Counted from the stretch's first letter, positions 13,181 through 27,079 are shown. The stretch is 64,000 bases of DNA from Pithys albifrons albifrons (GCF_047495875.1 NC_092462.1:24878523-24942522); one strand, 5' to 3'. Notes: generated by a model not told the origin, from the sequence alone. Numbers and translations: made by a program.

Positions 13181-16100
13181 TGTGTGTGGGAGTATTTTCA
13201 TTATATAGGTCTGGTTATATGTCACTGGAGAATGGTGCACTACAAATAAGAGGTTGTACTATGTTTATGTTGTTGTACCAAACATCTTGCAAACTTTAGA
13301 TATGTTCATTTTCTTTGTGGCCACATTGCACACTTGCAGAATCCCGAAACAGGTGTGTTTACAGAGCTACTTCTTTGTTATTTCTGAGGGTGGTGCAACA
13401 TTTTTACTGTAACAAGGTGTCTTTGTGTTAATTGAAGATGGTCTCCATTCTAATGAGTATCACTCACAGGAGGATTTTGTACTATTGCAGCTTGCAGACA
13501 GGTACTAATCTCAATCTTCGTGTATACTACTAGGGGACAGCTCACATGAGGTAAGGTGCACCTTTATTTTCAACTAATTATTTTTACTATGTTTAATTAT
13601 TCAATTTGAAATGTTGTCAGATTCACTGTCAGTGTCTTTTCTGTTGTCCATGGAGAGGAAGAGGTTTCTGCAGGTTTTGTTTCTGTAATTACCCTTTGCT
13701 CCCTCATCTGAAACAGTCGATGTAGCAACTGGTGAAAACACAAAATAATTTTGTTAGTGAAGTTCCTGTATAAGCAGTTTTTTTGTCAATCTTCCATCCC
13801 TTGTGCTGTGCTACGATGATCTGAAAGGCAGACTTAATTTTTGACTTCACATTGAGTTAAATATTTCAATCTTTACCTCTGGTGGAGGTTCAAATGTCTT
13901 CATCATTTCGGTGATAATGCATTGGAACTTAATTCTGCCTTTTTAGCACCGTAGTGGAAGATTGCATATCCTGGAGAAATTTTGTCAAGTTAAATGTATT
14001 TGTTCCATTTTTTGGTGCCTGGGGATTACAGAACAAGAACAAGACAAAACTTGATTATCTTTTTGTCAATGAAAATGTATTTTCCCTGAGAAGTGTCTTT
14101 AGAGTTATGGAAATGATTTATTCTCATGGAGATGCTTTATAACATTTTTCCCATTCAAAATGCAGGAGGCATCTAAAGGAATTTCTTTACTGTTTTTCTT
14201 TCTGAGAATCTTTCTCCAGACAAGTCACTGAATATCTGTCTTTGCTATAAGTGTCTGTATTCATTCAGAATGATAATATACAAGTATTGACTTTGTGAGC
14301 ATGCATTAGTCTGCAGTGTAATTACTTCTGTCAGGTTATAGGGGGTAGGAAAACTTTGTGCTTCTCTAGGGACTCTAATCCAGAAACTAAGCTGTGAAGC
14401 AGACAAGAAAAATGTAGGCAGAATGTGTTATGACTTGGAACAGCCCAAGTAAAGTAGTTATTGAAATTCTGTGAAGAGAAAAAAGAAAGCCTGACACAAG
14501 GGCACAAGCCCAATTCAGTGCTCAAAGGTATTAAAATATGTTTGTTCAGAGGAAGTCAGGAGTGTCACCAACTTACAAATTGTATTTCAAGGAAATGTAA
14601 ATAGGGTAGAATTTGAGAAGCCAAGTGGCATATGAAGATGCTGTATATATTTTAAAGTGAAGTTACAGTTTTAATTTCTTCATCACCACAGTATTTGTGC
14701 AGTGCTGACGAGGGACTCCAATGACAAACTCGTTTGTTGCCAGAAGGAAGCAGCCATACCTGTGTTTCGTGTGTGGTTTGTGGTGACAGAAGTGCATTTC
14801 CACATTAACTCAAGGCAGTGTAAAGCCTCAGTGCTTGTCAATACAAATTTTATCTTGCACTGATGAGCAAGAGCTCTAATATCTTTTGCCCTATGTTTCT
14901 GAACAGTGCTCAACTACTCCAGCTCTCTCTGCTCACTCCTCCTGCAGTTTCAAGGATGTGTTTTTTCTGACATACCACTGCACTCGTGTGGTACCATTCA
15001 CCAGAGTTCTCCCTTACAGTTGCATTTTCCCGTCTATTTTACCCATTTCTGCACTGCCAGCTCCTGATCTGTAGTTGTGGATCCCAGTGTGCTCCAAACG
15101 TGGTATCTTTTCTTTGTACTGTGTTCTCAAGCTGTGTAAACCCTATGGAGGCTCTGTGCTAGTAACAAACCAGACAGGGCTTTACAGCCCCATGGCTGAA
15201 AAACCAACAGGGTTTTCTATCAGAAAATTAGTTGGCTTTTAAAAATAGTCCAGCTTTTGGTTTTCAAAAGCAAGCAGGTTATCAAGAACAAACACATAGC
15301 CAGTGAGTCATAGAATGAGACTCACAGCACTGGATGCTACTCATTAGGTGAACTGACTTACCGGAATTCTTTTCTACTTTGTAATATTTGTCATTGATTA
15401 ATGTGAAAAAGTCTGCCTAACTGAACATGAGGAAAGTAACCTTTGAAGTAGGAAGCCACATTTAAAGAAGATACAAGAAATATGCAGAGGGAACATTTTA
15501 AATAATTTAACCATGCAAGAAAAAGCCCTTTTTCCCCCTTGTAACTGTTCTCAAGTGTTTTTGTTCAAGAGTAAAATAACTTTCCAGAGAGGTTGGTCAG
15601 GTACTCATGTGACAGTATTTGGATACTTTTCTTTCCATTTCTTTGGAAAACATGTTATCTGGATATTCCAGGTACTTTACAGTGTATCCTACTCATTCGG
15701 ATCACCTTTAATCAGCATACAAGAATATTCTGTGTCACAAGTTTGGAAATGAGAACGAGGAGTCATTGCTATCCACTGTGTAAAGATGTTAAAACTTGAA
15801 CACATGAAACTTTTCCCCTTGCTCACTTTTTTGCAAGGGCTTCCTTACTTTGTATTCTGATAAGGGCTTCACCACTTGTTTGTTTTTTTTCCTATGTTTT
15901 TCTTATTTACTATTTATGCAAAGGTTGAACCTCTTTCCAATTTCTCCTAAGTGGGGCAAGGTCATGTTATAACTTTTTCTTTTTTTCTTGAAAATGAAAT
16001 CCTGCCTTTATATGTAATCTTGGCTTCATATTCAAGAAAATGCTGTTACTTATATTCTGTTTCACAAAAGATAGATTAAGCTTTCTACAACAGTTTTGGA

Positions 16101-16438
16101 GGAGGAGGCTTCAAGGGCTTTGTATGATTGTTGGTCACAAAGATGTGGGTCAGCATCAGGTGGCCCCTGGTGCTTCAGACATGACAACTGGATCTGCTCC
16201 TGGTGTCAACAGGAAATTCAATGTGTAATTTATGGGCAGTCACAAAGCCCTGCATGATTGTATATTTCCTGAGCACCTGAAGAAGTAGCATTTGCTGAAC
16301 AGTTGTGCTTGTGATTGCTCTTAAGCAGTAAACAAAGCAAGCTTCACCCCATCCAAAGGTGGAGAGCAGTTGAACTGCTACTTCCTTCCAAGCTGTTAGT
16401 TCCTGTACTGTTAAGATACCGGAAAGTCTAATATACTC
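13181..16438. other. intergenic AT-rich sequence
   Basis: No gene or named repeat recognised between the CR1 scrap and the ERVL-type LTR. Confidence 0.65.
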
Positions 16439-17000
16439 TGCAGGTTTGGGCTGGGATAAAGTTAATTTTCTTTGCTGCAACAGGTGTGGGGCTGTGTTTT
16501 GGATTTGTGCTGGAAACAGTGTTGATAACACAGAGATGTTTTCATTATTGCTGCACAATGTTTGCACAGAGTGATCTTTTCTGCTCCTGACCCAGCAGTG
16601 GGGAGGCTGGGAATGCACAAGGAGCTGAATGGGGGACACAGCCAGGAGGGGACACAGCTGATCAACTAAGCCAGGGGATATTCCATACTGTGTGGCATCA
16701 TGTTCAGTGTATAAAAAGGGAGGAAGAAAGAGGAAGGTGGGACATTTGGAGTGATGGTGTTTTGTCTTCCCAAATACCTGCTATGCATGATGGAGCTCTA
16801 CTTTCCATGGGATGGCTGAACATCTGCCTGCACATGGGAAATGGTGAGAGAATCTTGTCTTGCTTTGCTTCTGTGCGCAGCTTTTGCTTTATCTGTTAAA
16901 GTGTCTTTATCTCAACTTTGCTTCTTTCCCAAATCCCATCAGGAGGGAGCAAGCAAGTGGCTGTGTGCGGTTCATTGCCAACTGGGGCTGAAACATGACA
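16439..17000 (+). mobile_element. solo LTR of avian ERVL type, 562 bp
   Basis: The segment carries a run of blocks I recognise from ERVL-like LTRs that are common in birds: GGGCTGGGATAAAGTTAATT near the start, GCTGTGTTTTGGATTTGTGC, GATATTCCATACTGTGTGGC, a TATA box GTATAAAAAGG at about 16710, ACATTTGGAGTGATGGTG, and an end reading CTGGGGCTGAAACATGACA. The start TGCAGGTTTGGGC is a weak form of the usual TG end. A polyadenylation hexamer is degraded (GTTAAAG near 16899). No convincing 5-bp duplication is seen, which suits an old copy. No internal retroviral genes flank it. Confidence 0.85.
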
Positions 17001-20000
17001 TGTACCAACCACGAATTACAAGTTTAATACAGAAAATGGTATATGCCTGCAGACCCCCAGGATTTTTTTGCCAGCACTAGCATCATGAATCTGACCTTTG
17101 TATCATAGTGGGGATTAACATTAATCATAATGTGTGCATGATGTGGTTCCATACTACTTCTGAAGGGTAGGCATCACACAGGAGACAGGAAACTAGTTTA
17201 ATTAGCAGTAAACAGAATGTTAGGGAAAGGTATTCTGACCTTAGTCAATTAAAATACATGGAAAGCACTCTTTCTTTTCTTGGAAATTTATTTTCAATAC
17301 ATGACTAAAGCAGAAACAAGCCTTAATGTATTTATTGTGCAAATGCTTATCGAAATTGTATCACGATAGAAAAAAGCTCTGCTTTAACATTGCAGTTTCA
17401 GGTGCCCCAAAAGCAGAATGTGAGTCAAATCTTATGAAGTGTTTAATGCAACTTGTTTTCTCTAACTAATGAAGAAACTTATACAGTAATTGCGATCAGA
17501 CCCTCACAGAACATGATAGACATTTATTTCAAGTGAGAGCATTAGGAAAACGTAAGTATTATTCAAATTTGATTTAGTTTGTATAGAAATTATGTTAAAC
17601 TTTAATGCTGTTTATCAAAATTGGAACACAGAAATTAAATTTTTAATGAGCTCTTGCAAAAGAAACTTTTAAGTGATGAGACTGAGAGACAGTACATTCA
17701 GCATGTCTGTGGTAGCAAGAGAAGTATCTGTATATCTGTGTGTATATAAAAATATATATAAAGTGTTTTGATGAGATACGACTGCAGGAAGGTGTTCACA
17801 TTAGACAAATTAGGCTGTCTTCTCTAGTCTCGTGCTGCTTTTGGAAGCAGACAGACAGACCCAGGTATGGATGCCAAAACGAAAAGAACCATATGTAGTT
17901 ATATGAAAATCCTTAAGTAAAGAATTCCATAGCTTTAATGGCTTTCATAGGCATTAAAGGGAGTAATTTTTTGTCCTGAAGAATGATGATTTTATTAGTT
18001 CACATAGGTACAGACCATGCTGTTCTACATACTCATTTAATGACATTCAAACCTTACCTTTTACTTCATGGTTTTAATAATCATTGTGGCAAACTCTGAA
18101 GTGTTAGCTAAGGCTTTAACATTGTGGGCAGTTTTGCCTTACTTGTGATGTCCATGTTTGGTCCTTTTTAAATGAGTAAAAATTTTCTGAAACCCCAGCT
18201 TTCAGCTGTAAAATTCAGTTAACTGTGAGACCTAAGGCGCAGACTTCTGCCTATGTCACAAAGAATATCAGAGTTATTCTTAAGTCAACTGAGTGAAATC
18301 AGCTCATGAGAACTTGTTTAAACCACAAAAATTTAGTGTTTGAGAGGTTGATTGATTCCTGTCTTCCCTGAGCCCTTACATAGTTCTCATAATTTCCAAG
18401 CACATTAAAAACCTGGCCAAAATGATCATAACAAGCATCTTCACACATTCTCTGGAGAGATAAATATTTTTTCACAAAAGCGTGGCAGGTTCTTTGCTGC
18501 AATTGTTCCTCAAGATGAGAAATGAATAGAAATTCCTTTGTGTCCTCCACAGCCTCTCTTATTCTGGATGCTGTGCATTCAGTAGGACTCAGCTCCTCAG
18601 TTACGGTTTTGCAGAAGTACTGCTCTGTTGTCACTACTGTTATCAGTTATTCTGAGTCCTGTTCATATAGCTGTGCCACAGTCAGAATCAAAACTGCCAA
18701 GATACTGCTCAGATCAGCCTTACACCTGTTCCTACTATCACAGCAATACTTGGAACTCCTTGTTATTGTACCAATCTGTTTACTATTAACAGTATGTCAC
18801 ATTCGAGACAGTTGATAGGAAAGATTTAAAGATGGTACGTGATGGTAATAATGTAGTCTTGTCTTAATGTCCAGTAACTTTTTTTTTTTATTAATGAGAG
18901 TCAGCCAGAATCAAGTGAATTGATAAATTGAGGATAGTCAGGAGAAGGCCCATAAACAAAATGTGATGAAATGGTATTGAATGGGGATTAATGAGCCCAG
19001 ATTCCTTGAGAAAAGCTTTCATTGCAGAGTAATAAAATGGATTTCTCTGTTAATTTTTGTTCTAGAGAGAAACACTTCATTCTCTGAACAGTGCACAAAA
19101 GAAAACTGTAGATATGTCAACAAAATGCAATTCACTACTTTGCAGAGATGTGATGATTTGTCTGTGATTGTGCTATCTAGCTCCTGACTGCATTAACTTT
19201 GAGTGTTTTTCTAGTTGAAGTCCAGTAGCCAGGATGGAATTTGCCTCTGCAGTTATATCAACTAAGCAAAAGAACATTAGTGCATTCAAGCTGGCTTGGG
19301 AGCATTCACTTGGTCCTGCAGATTCTACTTGAAGGAATTTGCAGAACTTTGAAGGAAACAGAAGAGAAGTAGGGGAGGTTTGAAAGGAGAACAAAGATAT
19401 TTATTGAGTATAAGCAAGTGATCGCATATTTAGATACCTGCCCTTTGTAGGCATTGTGACAGAGCAGAAGTGGAAGATGTTCAAAGAAGATACTAAGAAT
19501 GGTTTGGGGCATTATATGTGCATAAAGCACTGTGATGCAGAAGGGAAACATGGAAGAAACCATAAGGTCCCTCTTGAACAGGGGAAAAAGGAAAAGCATC
19601 TTCACAGCAAAGATGAGCTGTGATTTGATGATGAGGAAGTAGACAATACACTCTGTAAAAGTGCTAGCTAAGGAGATAAGCCAGTAGGCAGACATTTGAA
19701 TCAACAAGAAGCTGAAACGGAACAGTTAATCTTTTGGAACAGTGATATGGAGTCTGACATGTGAGGGAGAAATTGGAGTAAAATTCCAACAGCATGAGAG
19801 ATGGCACTTGGAATATGATAATTTTGTTTTGTAAAAGAATCTTTATGGCTATTGAATATGTGTCATATAAATTATGCTAGTCAACTGCTCTGTTTATATT
19901 TTTAGGTAATGCCATATAGGTCTTCTTGATATGATTGGAATACCAAAAGAAGCTTTAAAAAATTAAACTTGTAAAATATGTTTTGTTTGGTTAGTGGCTT

Positions 20001-22770
20001 TGACACAAAGTCAGTGGAGAAAGAATCATGTTCATTTTTGCTGGCTCAAGATCCACTTTAGATTTAGGCAGACAAATTCTTCAGTGAATGCAGGGGGAGA
20101 AAAAATTGACAACACAATTTAGTATTTTGCCTGTGTTTAGGACTTTCTGGTGTTTATATTTTTGTGGACTAGCTAATGCTTGTTTTTCTATCATAAAACA
20201 CTTTGGTAGTATATATTGTGGTTTTTAAATGACTAATTTGACAAATATTCTTTGTTCTAATAGCTGAAAGTTGCATAAGCAAAGCCTAAGGAAGAGTAAG
20301 TAGTTTCTTGTTACCAATCAGTTTAAAAAAAATAATGTCCTTTTGCAAACTGGACTGTGTATTCATTCAGGCAAGGTAAAGGTCAAAAAGTCTTCATATG
20401 AATCTTAATTAAAAATGAAATAAAAAAAATAAAAAAAACCCTGTGTAAACTGCACTGAATTTGTTACAATAGCTAGAAAGATCATTGATTTCCTCACTTG
20501 CCCCCCAGTAACTTTGAGGCATGCATGGATTTTTTTTCCTTTCTGTTATAAACAAATTTCTATGACAGAGAGGCAGCCAGTTGATGCAAGCAGAAAACAT
20601 TGACACCAGATCAGAAATTTTAACTTTATTCTCTCATTTCTCTTCCAAAACTGCTTCTGATATTTTCTCAGTCTTGGAATGTAGCCTGGGAATCTGAGAT
20701 AGCTGTTTTGTTAAGACCTCTCCAGTGATTCTTATGTTCATGTATATCTGCCTATTTTCCAAAGCAACTTTTCAATCATTTTCACATGGAAAGGTATCCC
20801 AAGTGCATTTGTTGCATATGTAGCTAAGCACAAAGCTGTACATTGGCATGAGGAAGCCTGAGGGCTGGGCATAATGGGCAGTTTGAGTCTGTGATACATA
20901 GCACATTATTTTCAGTGTCCTTATTGAGTAACATTAGGGTATGCATTAACACCTGACCTGGCAGAAGTGTCTGCCTCAGAAAGAGTAGTTCTCCTAGCTT
21001 CACTACAGAAACAAATGCAAGCAGATCCTTGTAAGGATAAGATTCCTTACCTGTACAATTTCTTTCTGTTTATAGCCTGTCTGACCAAAGCTGCCTTGAA
21101 ATCTTTACTGTCACCTATGAAGTGAGCGAGAGGTTTTGCAAGAGTGAATTGGCTTAGTAGTGGGATAGGACCTAGAACTGGCTCCTGTATGTACTGGAGA
21201 CCCGCCCTGCTCTCTTCTTACAGTGTTACTGTGTCTTTAATCAATTGGTCTTTCTATTGAGACTCAAGTCCTGCCGTTCTTCACATATACACACCTTGAA
21301 TTCACTAGAATTTTCTTATTACACTCAAATCACTTTTCTCATGTGTTTTGGTCCACATGAAACAAAAATGCACAATGACAAAAACATAAAAGAAACAACA
21401 TATTGTATTAGGTTCATTCTTTGACAATCTTAGTGTAATTATGTAAATAGGTTAAAATAGTTACGACCTATAGCACTAATGGAAAACACCAGACTGATAG
21501 CCCTTAGAAATCTGAGAAAAACAGTTGTCTTCTGTACACACCAATCCTTCCTGTCTCCCACAGACCGTTTGCTTCAACTTATTCAGTTACTCTTCTCTGT
21601 CCTAACCATCTTTCCTTCTCATGTGTCTAGCTAAGCTTGTGACACACAAATCCTCTCAAAAAAAGGAAAGATTAGCAAACTTGAAGTGCATACTGTTCTT
21701 TCTGTCTTAGATATGAAAAATAATCAACAAATATGAAAAATAATGTGTTTTTCCCGCTTGAAATAGTTCAATTCCCACAGAACTTCCTATGTTCCTACAT
21801 TCTTTCTATGTGCATTTAATGGAAGTTGCTGGACAGATACCACTTTATATGTAGCTCAGGTACCATGTAAACTTTCCATCTATGTCTTTTTATACTCGTG
21901 TGAGCGTGGGGTAGACTTGAGTAATGCAGACAGTGGAAAGTTCTTTAAAGAAGTAGTCATCAGTGAGGATCGTATGAGGTAACTTCTGGGATCTTCTGAA
22001 TAAGCCTTTAGGCTGCAAATGGCTTATTTCGCTGCCTAGCTTATAATGAAGAGAAGTTCAGTCTGGTTTTACCTATGAAGTCTTTGAAAAGAGGCACTCT
22101 CCTGACTAGGTGAGAAGCAAATACTGCTGGCAAAAATGTGTATGCATGCTGAGGGGAAGGTACAGTTCAGCCAGAGTTCTCACTCTCATGGGTATTCCCA
22201 TTTTCTTTCAGAATCTTTGTGGTGTACTCTTGCATGATGCAGTAGTGCCTCTGCATTGCTCAGTGTGGTCCAACAGTTTATTTCGAGTTTCTTTAGCGCT
22301 AATGAACTATAGTCCTGGAAACTGGTATTTTAGTTACTTTTTATTATAGTATGCATTTGCTGTAGCCTTTGTCTATGAATTAATGAAAATAGGGACTCAA
22401 GCAAAGCTTTCAGTTGCTGCAAGTTATGTTGACCTGATGGTAAGTTAAATATCTAAAAATAAGATGTTTTCCAGAGGTGTGGTGATTGAACATTAGGACT
22501 CACTTTCAAGTTCAGTGCCTGATGTTGATTTCTGAATGATACTTTAGTAACCATAAATGTCAGCTTGAAATCTATCACATTAACAATTAAAGACATCTCA
22601 GTGAGTAAACCACTGTCGAAGCTTCTGCTGTTTGTTTCACCTGTTGCAAAATAATGAGAACAGCTTTATGACAAACCTAATAATCTGTGACATATTTGAT
22701 TACAGAAACCCTTCATCACTGTGGACACAGTTTATTTATCAATTTGCAGAGGCATCACTCTTTAGTTTTT
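17001..22770. other. intergenic AT-rich sequence
   Basis: No recognised gene or mobile element. Two longer open stretches on minus (18299-18634 and 19306-19707) were examined and not accepted as genes. Confidence 0.65.
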
Positions 22771-22925
22771 GCTTGTCTGTGGCAAATAGGCCTTAGGAGT
22801 TAAACGGTGGGGCCAGTTCTGTGCACGCAGTGCCTCACCTAAAAAATCCACTGCACAGGCTGGAAGGGCACACCCACGTGGGGAGAGCCTTTCCCAAATC
22901 TTTGTTCATGAAGTCTGGCCATACA
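22771..22925 (+). mobile_element. old element sharing the 3' end of the RTE-like LINE (decayed LINE copy or RTE-tailed SINE)
   Basis: Positions 22877-22922 align without gaps to 63366-63411 at 37 of 46 bases by hand; several differences are C-to-T or CpG-decay changes (TTCGTTCGCG in the young copy reads TTTGTTCATG here). The part before 22877 does not visibly match the LINE ORF, so this may be a SINE that borrowed the LINE tail. A 14-bp imperfect direct repeat (22757-22770 and 22926-22939, 12 of 14) could be an aged target-site duplication and sets the limits given. The outer limits are uncertain; the 46-bp match is the firm part. Confidence 0.5.
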
Positions 22926-25457
22926 ACTCTTTACTTTTAGAAAACAGTATCCAGAAAAATGTATGAGTTTTTCTGTAGGAATTAAAATTACACCTACGTA
23001 TTTGTTAGAAACAAAATTAAATAATTGGTATAATAAGTTCACAAGACATTTTGACTTATGTTATATTCCACAAAAGTTCTGAGGCATTTAAAGACAACAC
23101 TTAGCTTTGTTTCTCACCAAAGAATCTGTAAACCAACGGACTTCTCTATAACGAGACTTTGCACTGCCAGTGCTGAAAAACAGAATGCACCACAAACTGT
23201 GGGTGTGTAAGGATGGGGAGGGCGGCTGGGTTTGGGTCTCAGGAACACTGCTCCATGTTATTGCAATGGTTTTTGTCACCCATTTCTGTACAGTTTAGAG
23301 ACTTGTGCTCTTGCAGAAGGTCATGCCCCAGAAGGTAAGCGCACAGAATACTTCCTGCTCTGTTATTTTTTTGCTTTCTTCTGCTTAGTGAAGACAACCA
23401 AATGTAAACACATTAATTTACTGTTGAAGAAACTAGAGGGTGGAAGGATCTTTGCCAGATATTTGAGGAGAAAAGTAGAATTAAAACCAAGTAAACTAAA
23501 AGTTGTTCATTAATGAAGGAGAAAATAATACATTATTTAAAACCTGAGTTTAATTTTTTAAGGAAGGGCTATTGCTGTAAACCTCTGTGAACATCGGTAT
23601 AAATATGAGGTGTAATAAAATAGATCAACTGCAATACCCAAGGAAGGTCGTGCTTTCCTCAGAAGTGTCATATAACAGAAAATATAAGTAATTTCTGTAA
23701 CAAAGATTGTCTTTTCTGTTTCTTTTCTCTTGGTTCTAATTATATAAAGGATGGTATGAAAACTAATGTAGAACAAGTTGTAAGAAATAACTTTTTCCTC
23801 GAAAAGCTATCAGATGGGAGTTCAGTGGCTCTGTAACTAATGCATATTCACAAAATGGATCTTCATAATAATAATAATTCTACTTCTGTTTCTTCTTTTG
23901 GTATTGTGTGTATGAAAAATCCTTATTACCTTTTAGTTTGTTTTTGTGGCTTATACATAAAATAGAACTAACTAGTGAACCAATCCAAGCAGGCTGAATA
24001 GAACTAAATGTAAAAAGCGATTATTAAGGTTTTATGTATTTTTATGAGTGTTTATTACCTGATTCAGATACATGTCTGTGGTAGAAAACCAGCAGTGGTC
24101 ATCTTTAATGCATTGCAGATGAAATCACAGTACTTGTTTCTAGGGAGCCTGCCAATATATTTTTCTTGGTAGAGTATTAAGTTAGCAGGGAGACAGATGA
24201 AGAGCAGAGGGTGAGCAAGTTGCTGAGAAGAGTAGTCTATGACACTCCACCTTACCATGTGTTTTCCTTTTTGCTCTGAATCAGTGCTGGATTTTTTGGT
24301 TTTTCATCTTGCGTGCTTAAACTTACAGCTATCTGTGAAAGTAGTGTACACTTCAGAAGAATTCTGAATCCTGATTTTCCTGGTATTACTTTAGACAAAT
24401 GTTATGAGAAAGTACTTTACTTGCTAAAACAAAACTTTTTAAACAGGTTTTTTAATGGGTGCAAGAGAAGTTTCTGATTGAAGGCCTATGCAACTTTTGC
24501 TTTTCCCTGAGGTGGGTGATTTTAATTAAAGATTCAGTAAGTTGCACCAGTTCCTAAGGGGAAAGGGATTGACTTTTATAAATTGTCATTACTTTTGTCC
24601 CCAGTTTACTGGGGCTAAAATTTTTCAGTTGCAGTGGGAAGAAGGAGGATGATGCTCTAGTTAGGTATCTAACTATTGATTGTGTCTCAGAGCACCTAGC
24701 TGCGTGCCAAATAGCTACACAGGCACATGCATTTACCTAGTAGATGGGTTGAAGCTCTTTTAAAAGGATGGAAAAGTCTAAGTCTCCGATTCCCTGGGGA
24801 GATTTTCTTCTTCTATAAGCTGGTTTCTGGTTTGATCCTTATGTTTTTTCATGTTCTTTCAGTTGCATTGTAATTGTGAGGTGTTCTGCTACACAGTATT
24901 CTCTGATGCTGACTTTGGCTTTTGTTTAGTTGTGAAATGATGCCCTGGCCTAAATGGTGAACACTAACAATAGCAAGGGAATAGCTGAGGCTGAATATGT
25001 GCTTTCTGTGATGCTCATTAGAAAGAGAAGTATGTGCCAGACTTACAGGTGTCAACTAATAACTCTTGGTACACAAGGGGAGTGAGTGATTGCTGTACTT
25101 TCTGTTCTGGTAAGGATGATGTGTGTGCATTTTGTAAGATACCAAGAATAATCTTCAGTGATACCTTTGTTAGCTTTATTCCTTTATGCTTGTAATTCAT
25201 CATTTCAGTTGAGTTGCTCAGAGAATGTGCATTACACTGTTTGGCTTGCAAGTTTCACATTTATGTGAAGAGAGCTTTCTGCCTTGTCTTGTGTGATGTA
25301 ATGGTTTCCATTACATGTACGTATATAATGGTATGTCATCAACACCTTCCTAGCCACAAATTCAAAGGGAAAGTTAACACCATCTCTGTCAGGCCCAATC
25401 CAATCTCCACCCTTTATTCCATACCTTTTGTTCATGCTAAGTCCCACATAATTTAAT

Positions 25458-25461
<4 letters not shown>

Positions 25462-25508
<47 letters not shown>
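25462..25508 (+). repeat. (CA)n microsatellite
   Basis: A run of CA dinucleotides, pure from about 25468 to 25508, with TACACATA before and TATATA after it. A likely polymorphic length marker. Confidence 0.97.
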
Positions 25509-25514
<6 letters not shown>

Positions 25515-25906
25515 AGTTTATAGCATTAGATTAGTTGTTCCACTTTACTTCTTACTCTGTAGTACTGGGGCTTTTATCACGTGTAGTTTTTTTTACTTCT
25601 CCTGGAACTGAATGTTCCAGTTATATGATAGTTATTCAGGCAAGCCATTTTGTACACTTTAATACATATTTAAAGAAAACCACTCACTCAGCCCTATTTC
25701 TATTTAGATACCTCTGCAGAGGAACAATTACATGGATGAGAATAAAGAACAACCAGTTCCTTGAATCCATTTTCTGCCACACACATCTGAAACTTCTTTT
25801 ACAGAGATTAAAGCAACTAAGTTATGATTTTCCAGTCCATAGGTAAGTCATTGAGGTAATAGCTTGCTTTCTGTGCATTTGCCTCATATTTGAAAAAACC
25901 AGGTTG

Positions 25907-26002
25907 ATCTGAAATGTGTTCCTTTTCATCTCTATTTGATAACGTCACAACTTAATCTGAAATGTGTTCCTTTTCATCTCTATTTGATAACGTCACAACT
26001 TA
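25907..26002 (+). repeat. perfect 48-bp tandem duplication
   Basis: Two identical 48-bp units, 25907-25954 and 25955-26002, each starting ATCTGAAATGTGTTCC and ending GATAACGTCACAACTTA. No difference is visible between the copies, so the duplication is recent or an assembly effect. Each unit holds TAACGTCA, the reverse of TGACGTTA, a CRE/ATF-like octamer. Confidence 0.95.
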
Positions 26003-27079
26003 CACTGTTTTAAGATCTAGGATGCGCAGGGTCAAGCATCTTCGGCAAGATGCTGAACTTCTTTAAAAGCATCTCCCTTGACTCTGTCAGGAATCAGAGC
26101 TTCTCAGTACTTCAGAGAAAAAAGCTCTTCTGTACTGTAACCTTCCTTGGTGTGAACTAAATGACTCAAATATAGAAGAAAAACATTGTGCAATGGTTCA
26201 GACCCTTTTTTTAGTCCTTGGTTTCTCAGTGGAGGAGGGGCTAGTGAGTTCTGATTGTAATGGTGAGGAATTCTGTTTAAGTTCAGCTGTACTAAGTACA
26301 CATCACTCAACTCACTGAAGTGCAATCCCATGGCAGCTGCAGCACCAGGGGTACTTTGAGAAGCTCTGGATTTTCTTAAAAATATCAATGACATCCTGAA
26401 CTCAAAATACTGTAGATCAATTGCAGAATGATCCTTATTAATAGCTTTTAGAGTATAAAAAAGCAACACTTGCTTGTTAATATATTTAACTTTTTGATTT
26501 ATTTTGTCTTTTTTACCTACTACAAGTTCTTGCTTTTATGCAGCTAGAAAGCAGGATTTGTGTGCTTGAAATATTAGGACTCTGGCTATGTTGCCTCACA
26601 ATCGAGATTTCCATGCATGATGCTAAGTTTAGTTAAGTACTGAAAGATAAATATTAGATTGTTGTAGAGCAAAAGTCACTTGAGAGGAATCATAAGCCCT
26701 CTATCAATAAGGTAAGCAAGTGCATTAAAAGCTAGTAGTTCCAAGGGACTTAGGATGGAAGACAAAGTTCTTCTAGCAGAAGCCAAAGACTGCTGTGCAA
26801 CCTGCTGCCTCTGTTGGCTGTGCTCTGTGTCCACAGGTAAGGATTTTATTCCACCCTTATGGTGTGTCTTGCTTTCAAAATGTCACAAGATTCTGAACAC
26901 AGACTCTGGCTGTTAAATTTCTGATAATTCTAAGATTTGTCTACAAACACCCAGTGTTGCTCAGCAGGAAAAGTCTTTCCTCTTACATTCAGTAAATTAA
27001 ATAATTTGAATAGCTTAGTGGAAATACCTAAACTCTCTTTAATGTCTGAGGGCTCTAAGTGCTTTATTCTTTCACTTCA

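Larger units (their letters stand above)
22926..27079. other. intergenic AT-rich sequence
   Basis: Holds the CA microsatellite and the 48-bp duplication listed separately; otherwise nothing recognised. Confidence 0.65.

Noticed and set aside
16175..16899. Overlapping open frames of up to 154 codons on both strands
   Set aside because: They lie largely in the ERVL-type LTR and its border; LTRs do not code here and no retroviral motif is present.
18299..18634. 111-codon open stretch on minus with a protein-like middle (CHAFVKKYLSLQRMCEDACYDH)
   Set aside because: Starts at GTG just after stops, no splice sites matched to a neighbour and no family recognised; not enough to call a gene, though a translated search would be worthwhile.
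19306..19707. 133-codon hydrophobic open stretch on minus, receptor-like at first sight
   Set aside because: No conserved GPCR or olfactory receptor motif in order; hydrophobicity comes from A-rich sequence on the plus strand read in reverse.
25232..25507. Open frame on minus starting with alternating Cys-Val
   Set aside because: Translation of the CA microsatellite, not a protein.
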